Shown one piece after another: positions 10,944 to 21,800 of a stretch of 64,000 nucleotides of DNA (positions are counted from its first letter, which is position 1; each line of letters starts with the position of its first letter). The notes beneath the pieces are model-generated. The model did not search any database, was not told the DNA's origin, and saw only the letters and a list, made by a program, of their open reading frames with translations. This DNA comes from Anisus vortex (taxonomy: Eukaryota; Mollusca; Gastropoda; Planorbidae), in assembly GCA_949126835.1 (NCBI GenBank), contig OX421509.1, forward strand, positions 14,807,279-14,871,278, in the 5' to 3' direction. The translations under genes were made by a program, and so were the position numbers.

Positions 10944-11217
10944 GGGGCATGGTGGCCGAGCGACAGCGCGTTCGGCTGGCGTACCGAAGGTTCTGGGTTC
11001 GAATCCTGGCGAAGGCTAGAATTAGTTCCCGGGGCTGGATGGTATCCCCTGGGTCAACACAGCTCTGATGGGTGCCTGCCAATGGCTGGAGTAAAGTAAA
11101 GGCGGCCTGGGCATTGTGCTGGCCACACAATCTCCTAATATGCCGTGGACCACAGAAACTGGTGGACGCTGCTTCACCGGCCCTAAGGATCAATTCGGTC
11201 CGATGGGATAGTTTACT
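10944..11217 (+). mobile_element. SINE-1, full-length copy
   Basis: The best-preserved head in the window: 'ggtggccgagcgacagcg' (A-box region) and GGTTCGAATCC (B box). The body is complete, with 'aaaggcggcctgggcatt', 'gctggccacacaatctcc' and 'cagaaactggtggacgctg', ending 'ggtccgatgggatagttta'. It lies directly downstream of a (GA)n tract. Confidence 0.93.
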
Positions 11218-11289
11218 ATCAAGTGTTTGAAAGATATGGTAATGTAAAATTTTAGAAGGAATGAAGAGAAATAAATGGATACATAAAAA

Positions 11290-11430
11290 CGAAAGACAGA
11301 AGATGAGAAAGAGAAAGAGAAGAAAAAAGAGAGGGAGAGAAAAAGGAGAGAGAGAGAGGGAGAGAAATAGGAGAGAGAGGGAGAGAAAAAGGAGAGAGAG
11401 GGAGAGAAAAAGGAGAGAGAGGGGGGGTAG
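11290..11430. repeat. GA-rich microsatellite with an 'agggagagaaaaaggag' sub-repeat
   Basis: Purine-only sequence in which a GAGAGAGAGGGAGAGAAAAA block recurs about three times. Confidence 0.85.
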
Positions 11431-12459
11431 AGAAAGGAAAAGGAAAATGTTTATTACAAGAAAGTCTTGTTTAACATTTACATTTTAAAAAAGACATTCT
11501 TGTAATAATTTTTTTTAACAAAGACATCTTTTTAAAGAGTTAAAAAAAGAACTTGTAGTTAAGGTTCGAATATAAATGTTTTATATTAAACAATAGTAAT
11601 ATTTGATATCACTTATTCGATTTCATTTAATATCGTATTTCTTAACAAAATACATTTTTTGTTAACCAAAAAAAAATATTAATCATTATTACATTTAAAA
11701 CGAAGTGTTGAATTTCTGATAAATTACTTATAAGATAGTCAATTTTGATACTTTTAAAACAAAGGCGTTTTTCATCAAGAGTTAGGCTACTGCTCTTTTT
11801 TTTTGGTTTTTATCGAGCCCATTACCTCCCTTTAAAAACTCAAAATCTAAAAAGAACCCAATAAAGTCTATTGGGAAATGACTTTTTCAAACATCTCCGA
11901 AATTCATCGGTCTGGCAATTAGTTAAAGTACATAAATGCCAATATATATTATATCGTTAGATAGTCCGAAATAGTTGAACTAGTTGAAATACAGAGAATC
12001 ACAAAGTGAACCTTTCAAAACAATTATATCGAAAGCAGTCAAGGGAAATGACTGTCCTTTATTGAAAAGGGCGATAAACTAGAAAACGATACAATGACAG
12101 GACGTGGTGCGTTTTAAATGTCAATTTCCATTTAATGGCAGGCCTCTTTGTTTAATTCTGTATGCGTTGTCTGTCTATTTATTGCTTGACCATTTACTAG
12201 AACATCCGGTTTTACTAGAGGTTTTATTAGAAGATGTTTTATTCAGAAGATGCTAAAAGACGAACAGAATAATTCTGAGATAATGGTTATGGCCCTTAGT
12301 TCTCGGTGATTTAGTTGTGTCTAGGTAACTGTGTAGGGAAGGGTTACATTGGGTGATTTTAAAAAACAAACATTTTATGCAAGCATAAAGTTCGATACAA
12401 GTTGTTGTATGTCAATTTACATAAACCCCTTCTAGTGATCCCAAGTAGCTGTATGTGCG
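11431..12459. other. No gene seen
   Basis: AT-rich. One inverted pair, TTATTACAAGAA at about 11450 and TTCTTGTAATAA at about 11496, could form a stem-loop; I do not see a family. Confidence 0.4.
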
Positions 12460-12467
12460 CTATATAT

Positions 12468-12889
12468 TAGAGGCCGACCGAAATTTGGTTTCGGTTTCGG
12501 CGCCGAAAGTAGGTAAATGATCTATTTCGGCGTTGTTTCGGTTTCGGCCTATGGCCAAAAAATTGCTTTCGATTCGCTATTGGTTTCCATCATCAGCCGA
12601 ATATCTATTTTAACTTCCAACGCTAGTGCTGCCATCTATTACTCTGCTTATTTATAATTTAATTTAGTTAAAACTGTTGTGAATTAATCTGTGTGAAGTA
12701 GAAAATTGAAGTTAATCATAAACGGATTATTTAATCACCCCAAAGACTGTCGAAAAATGGAGCGGGCAGTCTTTTTTAAATTTTTTGTTTGGCAATTTCG
12801 GTTTATCTTTTTGCATCGGCAGAAAGTGCAGTGGAATTTTAGGTTCCGGTTTCGGCCGAAACCGAAAAATTGGCTACGGTCGGCCTCTA
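12468..12889. mobile_element. hAT-like non-autonomous DNA transposon, 422 bp
   Basis: Ends are inverted repeats: TAGAGGCCGACCG at 12468 and CGGTCGGCCTCTA ending at 12889. Subterminal GGTTTCGG motifs sit in mirror orientation at both sides. Flanks CTATATAT (12460-12467) and CTATGTAG (12890-12897) match at six of eight positions, consistent with a worn 8-bp target duplication of hAT type. The interior is AT-rich and has no transposase. Confidence 0.82.
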
Positions 12890-13490
12890 CTATGTAGATG
12901 TCTATAGCAATACACTAAGAAACTGTGAGGCCCAAATTTAAAGTTAAGACATATCTCAAAGACAGCAGTCTACTGGTAGTTAATCATTTATCTAACTTAA
13001 TCCTTTATAACTATCTTAACTATCTAATTCTTCATTTGTCTTGTTTTTTCTTTAATTTAAAACCAGCATTTGACAAACGCATTAATCATTACGCCGTCTT
13101 TTGTTTTAAATTTCAAGATAAATATTTAATGACTTACAAAAATAGCAACAAAAAAAAACAACAGTTCACCAAGCCAGCATTGTTTGTGATATTCAGTTTT
13201 ACAATTTAAAACAAACTTTCTTGTTTAAAAAAAAAAAAAAGAAACTTAAAGCAATTTTATGGAGTGAAGAAAACCCATCCAGATATTTGATTCGTTCTCG
13301 GTGACCTACATTTTAAAACTCTAACGTTTAGTATCACTGAGTTTGCTGACGTCTAACTGTTCTGTCTAGAATAAATGGCTATATAATATGTCTTGTAATC
13401 ATTCGTTTATCCGCCATTTTGACGGGCATAGCTCATTAAGTTATATAAAAAGTCAATTCTAGAACATTCGACATTGATGTAGAAATAGAT
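12890..13490. other. No gene seen
   Basis: AT-rich sequence with a 14-base A-run near 13228-13241. The 94-codon ORF at 12925-13209 has no recognisable motif. Confidence 0.4.
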
Positions 13491-13767
13491 GGCGCACCGC
13501 GGCCGAGGGGCAGCGCGTTCGACTGGCGATCCGACGGTTCTGGGTCCGAGTCCTGGTGGAGGCTAGGATTTCTTCCCGGGACTTGAGGGTGTCCCTGAGT
13601 CTACCCAGCTCCGTTGGGTACCTGACCTTATCAGGGGTAAAGTAAAGGCGGCTGGGCAATTGTGATGGCCACACAATCAACTAGTATGTTGTGGTCACAG
13701 AAACTGGTTAACGTTGCATCACCGGCCACCATGGATCAAATTTTGTCCGACGGGATACTTTACTTAC
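13491..13767 (+). mobile_element. SINE-1, full-length copy
   Basis: The head 'gcggccgaggggcagcgcg' and a mutated B box (GGTCCGAGTCC) are followed by the full body and the end 'gtccgacgggatactttac'. The 73-codon minus-strand ORF over it is the SINE's antisense. Confidence 0.9.
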
Positions 13768-14098
13768 ATACATGTCTATTAACATATGAAAATAGATACA
13801 TTTACAGCAGATACCTTTCCCACAGATATTTTTAGAGCAGATACATTTACATCAGTTACACTAAAAAAATATTTCTCGGTGTTTGAAAAAGTAGGCCGAT
13901 TCCAAAGTGGCAAGGCGTTTGGGCCCTCAAAGCCCTCGAACTGCGCCTCCCAGCAGACGTCTGATTGACAGAGACCACCCTGATACTATTTAGTCCGGAA
14001 ACGATTTAATTGCACGAGTCAGGATGGTCACGTGATCTGTCAATGGGCGTGGCACTTCCGTGGACGGAGGAATCATCACTAGTCTCAGATCCAAAAAT

Positions 14099-14276
14099 CA
14101 AGACAGAGAAAAAGAGAGAGAAAGAAAGAGAGAAATATAGAGTGCGAAGTTATAGAGGGGAGAGGGGAAAAAGACAGGGTGAAGGGAGAAAGATAAAAGT
14201 AAAATGATAGAAAGGGAGTGAGAGAGAGACAGAAAGAGACAGACAGAATCAGATATAATAAGAGTGACATAAAAAG

Positions 14277-14341
<65 letters not shown>

Positions 14342-14540
14342 GGAGGAAGACAGTGGGTGGGAAAGAGAGACAGAAAAAGAAGGAAATAGCGTCAGAGGAT
14401 GCAAGAGAGAGAGAGAAAGAAAGAGAGATGAAGACATGCAAAGAGTGAGAGAGAGTCAAAGAGTGAGAGAGAGGTTAAAAGACAGAAAATTTGAGGCAGA
14501 GAGAACATGAGAGAAATGGGAGAGAGAGAGAGAGAGAGTT
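14099..14540. repeat. GA-rich microsatellite block
   Basis: Long purine-rich stretch with an almost perfect (GA)n core at 14279-14331 and a second at 14519-14538. Overlapping ORFs on both strands (Arg/Glu-rich on plus, Ser/Leu-rich on minus) follow from the dinucleotide repeat. Confidence 0.92.
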
Positions 14541-15439
14541 ATAGATATCTAAACATAAAACGGATGATCCAAGATTCCAGTCTGGACATCAGAGACCGAC
14601 TCGTCCAGCACAGTCCGGGTCATAGAGTGAAGCCCGTATAAGGGAATCAGGTCACTCTTGGATAGAACCGACCAATAGCTGTTAAGATTGTTTACCTTTG
14701 TTATTAATTCCCTTCCCGCTTTGTGCTGTCCAGCAAGAGAAGGTTTCCAACAGTCACACCCGCCAGCCTTATGTCCATAATATTAATGCCGGCCACCATG
14801 GGATATAGTGGAAAGGGAGCTGATTCAATTCTCTCAAGTCAAGATGCCTGAAAAAATCTCTTTAAAAGAAATCTGATACCCGCAAAACTTTGGAAAGAAA
14901 TGAACTTAATTATATAAAAATTTGTTTCGTAAACATTAATTTAGGCTGTACTTAAAAATAAGGAGGTTTAAAACTATTGGAACAGGTGAACTTGATTCTG
15001 AGGCGGTTCAATGCTTGTAAAGATCAACGGAAAGTTGGGGCGAGAATCAGAAAACAAATGTTTTTGGAATTTTGCCGTTGGTCTTTCGGGCAACCTGTGG
15101 TGGTGTCGCAGTTGTATTACATCATAGGCTGCTAGTGATTCAATAAATGTAGCATTCGGTCATTAGTTGGAAACACTATACGCGGCGGGACTGTCGCCAT
15201 TTTACCGAACTGACCTATGTAACCTACTGTGTGTTATACTGCGACTTTAAATTCAAGCAGACACACAACTTGGGCGGTGGAAAATTAATTTTCTAAATTA
15301 TAAAATTACATGTCTGGACACTACTATTTATAGAGCAGGGTGAGATAAGTTTCTGCAAACACAGAGTACAATATGATTATGTGGCCCAGACAACAGTTTG
15401 TAAACTCCCCCCGTGCCTACACCACCTCGTTTCACCCAG
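14541..15439. other. No gene seen
   Basis: Mixed-composition, unique-looking sequence without long ORFs or recognisable repeats. Confidence 0.45.
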
Positions 15440-16535
15440 ACAAGGAATAGTTTAACCCTGTCAGAAAAGGAATAGTTTGACCCTGTCAGAAAAGGAATAG
15501 TTTGACCCTGTCATAAAAGGAATAGTTTGACCCTGTCAGAAAAGGAATAGTTTGACCCTGTCATAAAAGGAATAGTTTGATCCTGTCATAAAAGGAATAG
15601 TTTGACCCTGTCATAAAAGGAATAGTTTGACCCTGTCAGAAAAGGAATAGTTTGACCCTGTCATAAAAGGAATAGTTTGATCCTGTCATAAAAGGAATAG
15701 TTTGACCCAGCCAGAAAAGGGATAGTTTGACCCTGTCAGAAAAGGAATAGTTTGATCCTGTCATAAAAGGAATAGTTTGACCCAGCCAGAAAAGGGATAG
15801 TTTGACCCTGTCAGAAAAGGAATAGTTTGATCCTGTCATAAAAGGAATTGTTTGACCCTGTCATAAAAGGAATAGTTTGACCCTGTCATAAAAGGAATAG
15901 TTTAACACTGTCATAAAAGGAATAGTTTGACCCTGTCATAAAAGGAATAGTTTGATCCTGTCATAAAAGGAATAGTTTGACCCAGCCAGAAAAGGGATAG
16001 TTTGACCCTGTCAGAAAAGGAATAGTTTGATCCTGTCATAAAAGGAATTGTTTGACCCTGTCATAAAAGGAATAGTTTGACCCAGTCATAAAAGGAATAG
16101 TTTAACACTGTCATAAAAGGAATAGTTTGACCCTGTCATAAAAGGAATAGTTTGATCCTGTCATAAAAGTAATAGTTTGACCCAGCCAGAAAAGGGATAG
16201 TTTGACCCTGTCAGAAAAGGAATAGTTTGATCCTGTCATAAAAGGAATAGTTTGACCCAGCCAGAAAAGGGATAGTTTGACCCTGTCAGAAAAGGAATAG
16301 TTTGACCCTGTCATAAAAGGAATAGTTTGACCCAGCCAGAAAAGGGATAGTTTGACCCTGTCAGAAAAGGAATAGTTTGACCCTGTCATAAAAGGAATAG
16401 TTTGACCCAGCCAGAAAAGGGATAGTTTGACCCTGTCATAAAAAGAATAGTTTGATCCTGTCATAAGAGGAATAGTTTGACCCTGTCATAAAAGGAATAG
16501 TTTGACCCAGTCAGAAAAGGAATAGTTTGATCTGT
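15440..16535. repeat. 25-bp minisatellite, about 44 copies
   Basis: The unit is AAAAGGAATAGTTTGACCCT plus GTCAT. Variants (CCAGCCAG, GGGATAG, TTTGATCC, TTTAACACTG) recur in a fixed order. Rare variants 'aaaggaattg' (15841 and 16041) and 'tttaacactg' (15901 and 16101) repeat at exactly 200 bp, giving an eight-unit higher-order repeat. Minus-strand ORFs at 15636-15839 and 16111-16464 are translations of the repeat. Confidence 0.96.
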
Positions 16536-16720
16536 TCACAAAACGCATAATTTGAGCTAAATGTTTACAATCATTGAAAGTCGTGGCTGTAGAGTATAGC
16601 GCTGGAATATAGCAAATGAAACTATTTCGAAATGTTAAGTCTACAAAGTAGAAAAATGTACCATCTTTACCATCTCTAATAATGCCATGTTTTGTGTATT
16701 TTAAATAATATTTTTAAGTA

Positions 16721-16853
16721 GGCTGGTCCTGTGGTCAGTTCATCGGGTTCTAGCCCTGCCGCTGACCAATCCCTGCCGGCCTGCACGAGTTTTGGGTCCT
16801 AGTGGGACGTAACAATCTTCTATCTATAAGGAACGTCTGTACACTTATAAGAG
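16721..16853 (+). mobile_element. SINE-2, tRNA-like SINE with LINE-B tail
   Basis: The head 'ggctggtcctgtggtcagtt' and a B-box-like GGTTCTAGCCC precede a short body ('ctgaccaatccctgccgg'). The last 49 bases (16805-16853), with 'gacgtaacaatcttctat' and 'ggaacgtctgta', match the LINE-B 3' terminus. A second copy is inverted at 57444-57588. Confidence 0.78.
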
Positions 16854-17181
16854 AATTTTAAATTGCCATCTGAACATGTTTACCATTAATTAGCTTGTTT
16901 GTAGCTTGCTGTGAAAGCTTTTTTTGTGTGTTTAGTTTATAATATGTATATAACACAACTGTTAGTCTTACTAATACTAAACCCATTCACAGCCTCAAGT
17001 TTTTTCCCCTTCTACTTCATTTGTCTGAAGTCTGAAGTCTCGTCTGCCGCAACGTCTCGCTCATACGCCATTTCCCCATTGTATCGAGGTTTTACAAAAC
17101 GTTTGCGCACCTCTCTGCACACCGACACGTCAACTATATGGGGACAATAAAACTCGCAAGTGGACATCTTTCAGTCTTACT

Positions 17182-17193
17182 AACTCACTTAAA
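17182..17193 (+). repeat. 5' target-site duplication of the intact LINE
   Basis: AACTCACTTAAA here is identical to 22633-22644, directly outside the LINE's two ends. Confidence 0.93.
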
Positions 17194-17203
17194 GGATTCG
17201 CAC

Positions 17204-17214
17204 CAAGATGGCGG
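17204..17214 (+). promoter_or_regulatory. YY1-like site at the 5' end of the LINE
   Basis: CAAGATGGCGG lies 10 bp inside the element. It matches the AAGATGGCGG core bound by YY1, which in mammalian L1 lies at a similar place and helps set the transcription start. The ATG within it opens a five-codon upstream ORF (17208-17225). The function here is inferred. Confidence 0.5.
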
Positions 17215-17430
17215 TGATGTTATGACCTCAATGTTTACGTCCTTGAGTTTTTTTATTGAAAATACGTACTTATTTAAAGTTTGAAACTTATTAGGAAGTA
17301 TTTTTTGTGATTTTAATTATTATTATTTTTTTGTAAATATAACGAAACAGTAAACAAACTAAAACTAGCTACTAAAACGTTGAAAAGCGGCTGGAGCCGC
17401 GGGTATATACAAACCCAAACTTTTGAAAAC

Positions 17431-18798
17431 ATGGAAGGCAGAGAGACAAAACGAAAAAGAGGTGAAGATTCAAACAACTATGAAAATACAGAAATATGGC
17501 CAAGATTTATTACAATTTCATCTAAAGAAACAGAAAAACCACTAACTAAATTATCACCCTTTGTGATAGAAAAAGCCATAACTGGGATGGCAGGAGCACC
17601 TAAATCTGTAAAGAAATTACGATCTGGACAGATTCTGGTGGAATGCGAAAAAAAAGCGCACTCAACCAATTTATTAAGAACAACTAGTATGGCAGGAATA
17701 GCCATAGAAACAAAAGCCCATGCCTTCCTAAACAGCTCAAAGGGAGTTATAAAATCAAAAGAGTTGGAATGCTGTACGGAAGATGAATTAACACAAGAAC
17801 TAAAAAATCAAGGAGTTATCTCAGCTTATAGAATAAAAATAAAAAGAGATAAAAAAGAAATTGCAACTAACACAATAATTTTAACTTTTAATAAACCAAC
17901 TCCTCCAAAGGAAATTAGAGCAGGTTTCTTAAACATCAAAATTGAAGACTACATACCAAACCCTATGAGATGTTTTAACTGCCAAAAATTAGGTCACTTG
18001 AAAAAACACTGCAAAAGAAATGCTGTCTGTCCACGTTGTGGAAATGAAGGACACAGCTTGGAAACATGCAGTGCAGAAATGAAATGTGTAAATTGTGAAG
18101 GAAAACATCTATCATTCTCAAAAACGTGTCCAAGATGGATTGAAGAAAAGGATATACAAAAATTAAAAGCTCAAAAAAATATAACTTATCAAGATGCAAA
18201 GAAATTTATTCTAACACAAAAATCTTTAATAAATGAAAAGAATTATGCTGGAGCTCTTAAAACAGACATAAAGAAAGTCAAACACGCTGAAACCCAGACA
18301 CCCACTTTACCAGAATTGTACTACAAAGACCAAGATGGAACATTCAAAAAATGGGAAATAAATGAAATAATATGCACTAAAGAAAACTCAACACAATCAA
18401 ATATAGAAGAAATGCTTCCAGGAAAAGTTAACCCAGAGAACATATCAAATAAAAATTATATGAAAAAAAACATGAAAGAAATAAATCAGGGTAAGGACTT
18501 AAAATCTAAAGGAAATAAAACTATGGACATTTTGGGACAGGCATGTGAAAAGGATGATTCAATAACTGATTTAAAAATACAAAAAGAAACAATGTCTCAA
18601 CCTTTAAATTCAGAAACTAGGACACAACAAGAAACGGATAGTAGTACACGGGAGAACGACATGGAAATCATAGAAGAAAATGAAATAGAAAATGACACAA
18701 TTTCAAAAAACAGTAATCGGAAAACAAACAAGTCTCCACATCAAGCTCAATCTAATATTATAATAAAAACCCTTCAAAAACCAAATAAAAAAAAATAA
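17431..18798 (+). CDS. LINE ORF1, gag-like nucleic-acid-binding protein
   Basis: 455 residues. The start is ATG 17431, the first in frame, with A at -3 and G at +4; the open frame upstream has no ATG. The protein should bind the element's RNA and build the ribonucleoprotein that carries it to the nucleus. An N-terminal half with LNSSKGVI and RIKIKRDKKEIATNTIILTF matches the gag proteins of Jockey-type elements. Three zinc knuckles follow: CX2CX4HX4C at about residues 181-194 and 200-213, and a looser CX2CX3HX6C at 219-233. The C-terminal half is Lys/Glu/Asn-rich, low in complexity and probably disordered. The start is KRKR-rich (ETKRKRGED), a possible nuclear signal. ORF2 begins 41 bp later in another frame, so its translation needs reinitiation or a similar mechanism. 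Confidence 0.93.
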   Translation: MEGRETKRKRGEDSNNYENTEIWPRFITISSKETEKPLTKLSPFVIEKAITGMAGAPKSVKKLRSGQILVECEKKAHSTNLLRTTSMAGIAIETKAHAFLNSSKGVIKSKELECCTEDELTQELKNQGVISAYRIKIKRDKKEIATNTIILTFNKPTPPKEIRAGFLNIKIEDYIPNPMRCFNCQKLGHLKKHCKRNAVCPRCGNEGHSLETCSAEMKCVNCEGKHLSFSKTCPRWIEEKDIQKLKAQKNITYQDAKKFILTQKSLINEKNYAGALKTDIKKVKHAETQTPTLPELYYKDQDGTFKKWEINEIICTKENSTQSNIEEMLPGKVNPENISNKNYMKKNMKEINQGKDLKSKGNKTMDILGQACEKDDSITDLKIQKETMSQPLNSETRTQQETDSSTRENDMEIIEENEIENDTISKNSNRKTNKSPHQAQSNIIIKTLQKPNKKK

Positions 18799-18839
18799 GG
18801 AAAGAAAGAAATTAATATTACAAATATACACTCTTGGAT

Positions 18840-21800
18840 ATGAATTCAGAATATAAGAATATTTTACAATGGAACTGTAGAGGACTAAAATACAATATTC
18901 CAGAACTACAACTTATTATAACTGAGACAAATCCTATAGTAATTTGTCTACAGGAAATAAAATTAAACACAGAATCATTTGAATTGCGTGGCTATACCGC
19001 TTATCACCAAATTCATTCTAAAAAAATTGCATGCGGAGGTACTTCCATATTTATAGCATCCAATATTTTACATAGGAGGATCAAAATAAATACCTGCATT
19101 CAAGCTGTGGCAGTAAGATTTACATTAACAAAACCATTAACCATATGCTCAATTTATATTCCACCAGATCATACAATACTATATTCTCAACTAGATGATC
19201 TAATTAAACAACTCCCACCTCCAATTATACTTATGGGAGACTTTAATGCCCATAACCCTATATGGGGAAGTCATAATACAAACCAAAGAGGAAAATTAAT
19301 TGAAAGATTACTAGAGGAAAGAAATATATGCATTTTTAATGATGGTACTCCGACTTTTTATAGTTCTACGTATTTATCTCCATCTTATCTCGATTTAACA
19401 ATGGTAGATTCAACTCTATTTACGGACTTTACCTGGAGTGTTTTAGAAAATAATTATGGTTCAGCTCATCAGCCTATCCTGCTTACTACCAACTCCAAAA
19501 TACCAACTCAACAACCATTAACTTGGAACTTTAAAAGAGCAGATTGGAATACATTCAAATTAGAATGCGACAGAATACTCTGTCAAATAAATATACATTC
19601 TAATGCTCAAGAACAGTATTCAACATTTTTAAAATCATTATATCAAATTTGTGAACGGACTATACCTAAAACAACATCTAAAATTAAAAAAAATAGACCA
19701 TGGTTCACAAACATTTGTAAAGATAGTATTAAAACTAGAAATAAACAGCTTAGAATTTTCAAGACCAACCCATCTCCAGAAAACTTGAAAGCCTTTAAAA
19801 TTGAACGAGCAAAAACCCGACAAGTAATCAGAGAACAGAAACGGCTTACATGGCAAAATTATATTAACAAAATAAATTCAAACACACCCATAACTAATAT
19901 TTGGAAAATGATTCGAAAAATTAAAGGAAATACAAAAAAAAGTCAAATTAAACAAATCAAACTGGCTGATGGCACTTATGCAGAAACTACACAAGATATT
20001 GCAAATGAAATTGGAAAGACCTTTTCAAAAAATTCATCGTCTGAAAATTATACAGACTCCTTTAAAAAAATAAAAAGAGTATTAGAAAAAGAAGCTATAA
20101 ATTTTGAAACAAATATATTTGAATACTACAACTCCCCAATATCAATAAACGAGCTTACGCAATGTATTAAAGAAACCAAAAATACTGCACCAGGCCCAGA
20201 TACAATTCATAATGAGATTATAAGACAGCTACCAACGTTAACACTGAAAACTCTATTAAAAATTGTTAATGATCTTTGGCAACAAAATATATTTCCTACG
20301 GAATGGAGCAAAGCCATTACCATTCCAATACCTAAAGAGAAAAAAGATCACACAGATCCAATAAATTACAGACCAATAGCCCTCACAAATTGTTTCTGTA
20401 AAATTATGGAAAAAATTGTAAATAAACGCTTAATATATTTTCTGGAAAGTAATAACTTAATATCAAAGACTCAATGTGGATTTAGAATAAATCATTCAAC
20501 AACAGATCATCTCATTAGATTAGAAACATTTATTAGAGAAGCTTTTGTTAGGAAAGAACATGTGATAGCTGTTTTTTTCGATTTAGAAAAGGCGTTTGAC
20601 ACTACATGGAAATATGGAATTTTAAAAGATCTATATTCCTTAGGTTTAAGAGGAAATTTACCCAAATTTATATCAAACTTTCTAAGCAACCGAACATTCC
20701 AAGTAAATATTGGAAATTATTTATCAGATACATTTATTCAAGAAGAAGGTGTCCCTCAAGGAAGCATATTGTCGCCTACACTATTTAATATAAAAATAAA
20801 CAATATCACTGAATGCTTATTACAGAATACAAAATGTTCTCTATACGTCGATGACTTTGTGATCTATTATAGAGCTAATTGTATGATAGAAATACAGAAT
20901 CATCTACAACTTCAAATCAATAAAATTCAAGAATGGACCGAAAAGAATGGATTTAAATTTTCTGCTCAAAAAACAAAAGTAGTGCATTTCTGTCAGATGC
21001 ACAAAAAACACCCCGACCCTGAACTATACCTTTATAAAAAACAGATTCCTGTAACTACTAACGTCAAATTTCTCGGAGTAACATTTGATAGTAAATTAAA
21101 TTTCCTGCTACATATAAAGGAACTAAAATCCAAGTGTCAAAAATCCACAAATCTACTGAAAACTTTAGCAAATACAGATTGGGGAGGAGAGAAAAAAAGT
21201 CTACTGAAAATATATAGATCACACATTCGATCAAAATTAGATTATGGATGTTTAGTATACGGATCAGCAAGAACATCATATCTAAAAATGCTTGATCCTG
21301 TACAAAATCAATGTCTACGTCTATGTCTAGGAGGATTTAGAACTACTCCATGTACCAGTTTGCAAATAGAAGCAAATGAATCACCACTGCAAAATAGAAG
21401 ACTCAAGCTATCATTACAATATGCACTAAAACTAAAATCCTTACCGAATAATCCAGCGTATTTATGTGTTTTTTACCCACAAGAAAAAAACAGCTTTACT
21501 GAAAACTCAAAATATATACCAACTTTTGGACTTAGAATTGAAAAAGAAATGATCGAAACTAAAATTGAATTTAGATTTATAAAAAGATATTATATACCAA
21601 AAACTCCACCATGGCTTTTTGAAATCCCGCCTATAAACTTAGAATTAAACCATAGAAATAAAAAGGATCCTTGCATGGATATGTTCCAAGAAGTGCTACA
21701 AAAATACTCAAATTATGTACAAATATACACAGACGGATCGAAAAATGATACAGCGACATCTTCGGTTGCTCTTACCTCAAATACAAGTAAAAAAAGAAAA

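Noticed and set aside
10687..11193. 168-codon minus-strand ORF
   Set aside because: It covers a (GA)n tract and the antisense of a SINE-1 copy; no independent coding signal.
14085..14459. Ser/Leu-rich and Arg/Glu-rich ORFs
   Set aside because: They arise from the GA/CT dinucleotide repeat.
15636..16464. Minus-strand ORFs with a repeated MTGSNYSF motif
   Set aside because: Translation of the 25-bp minisatellite (three units give 25 residues).
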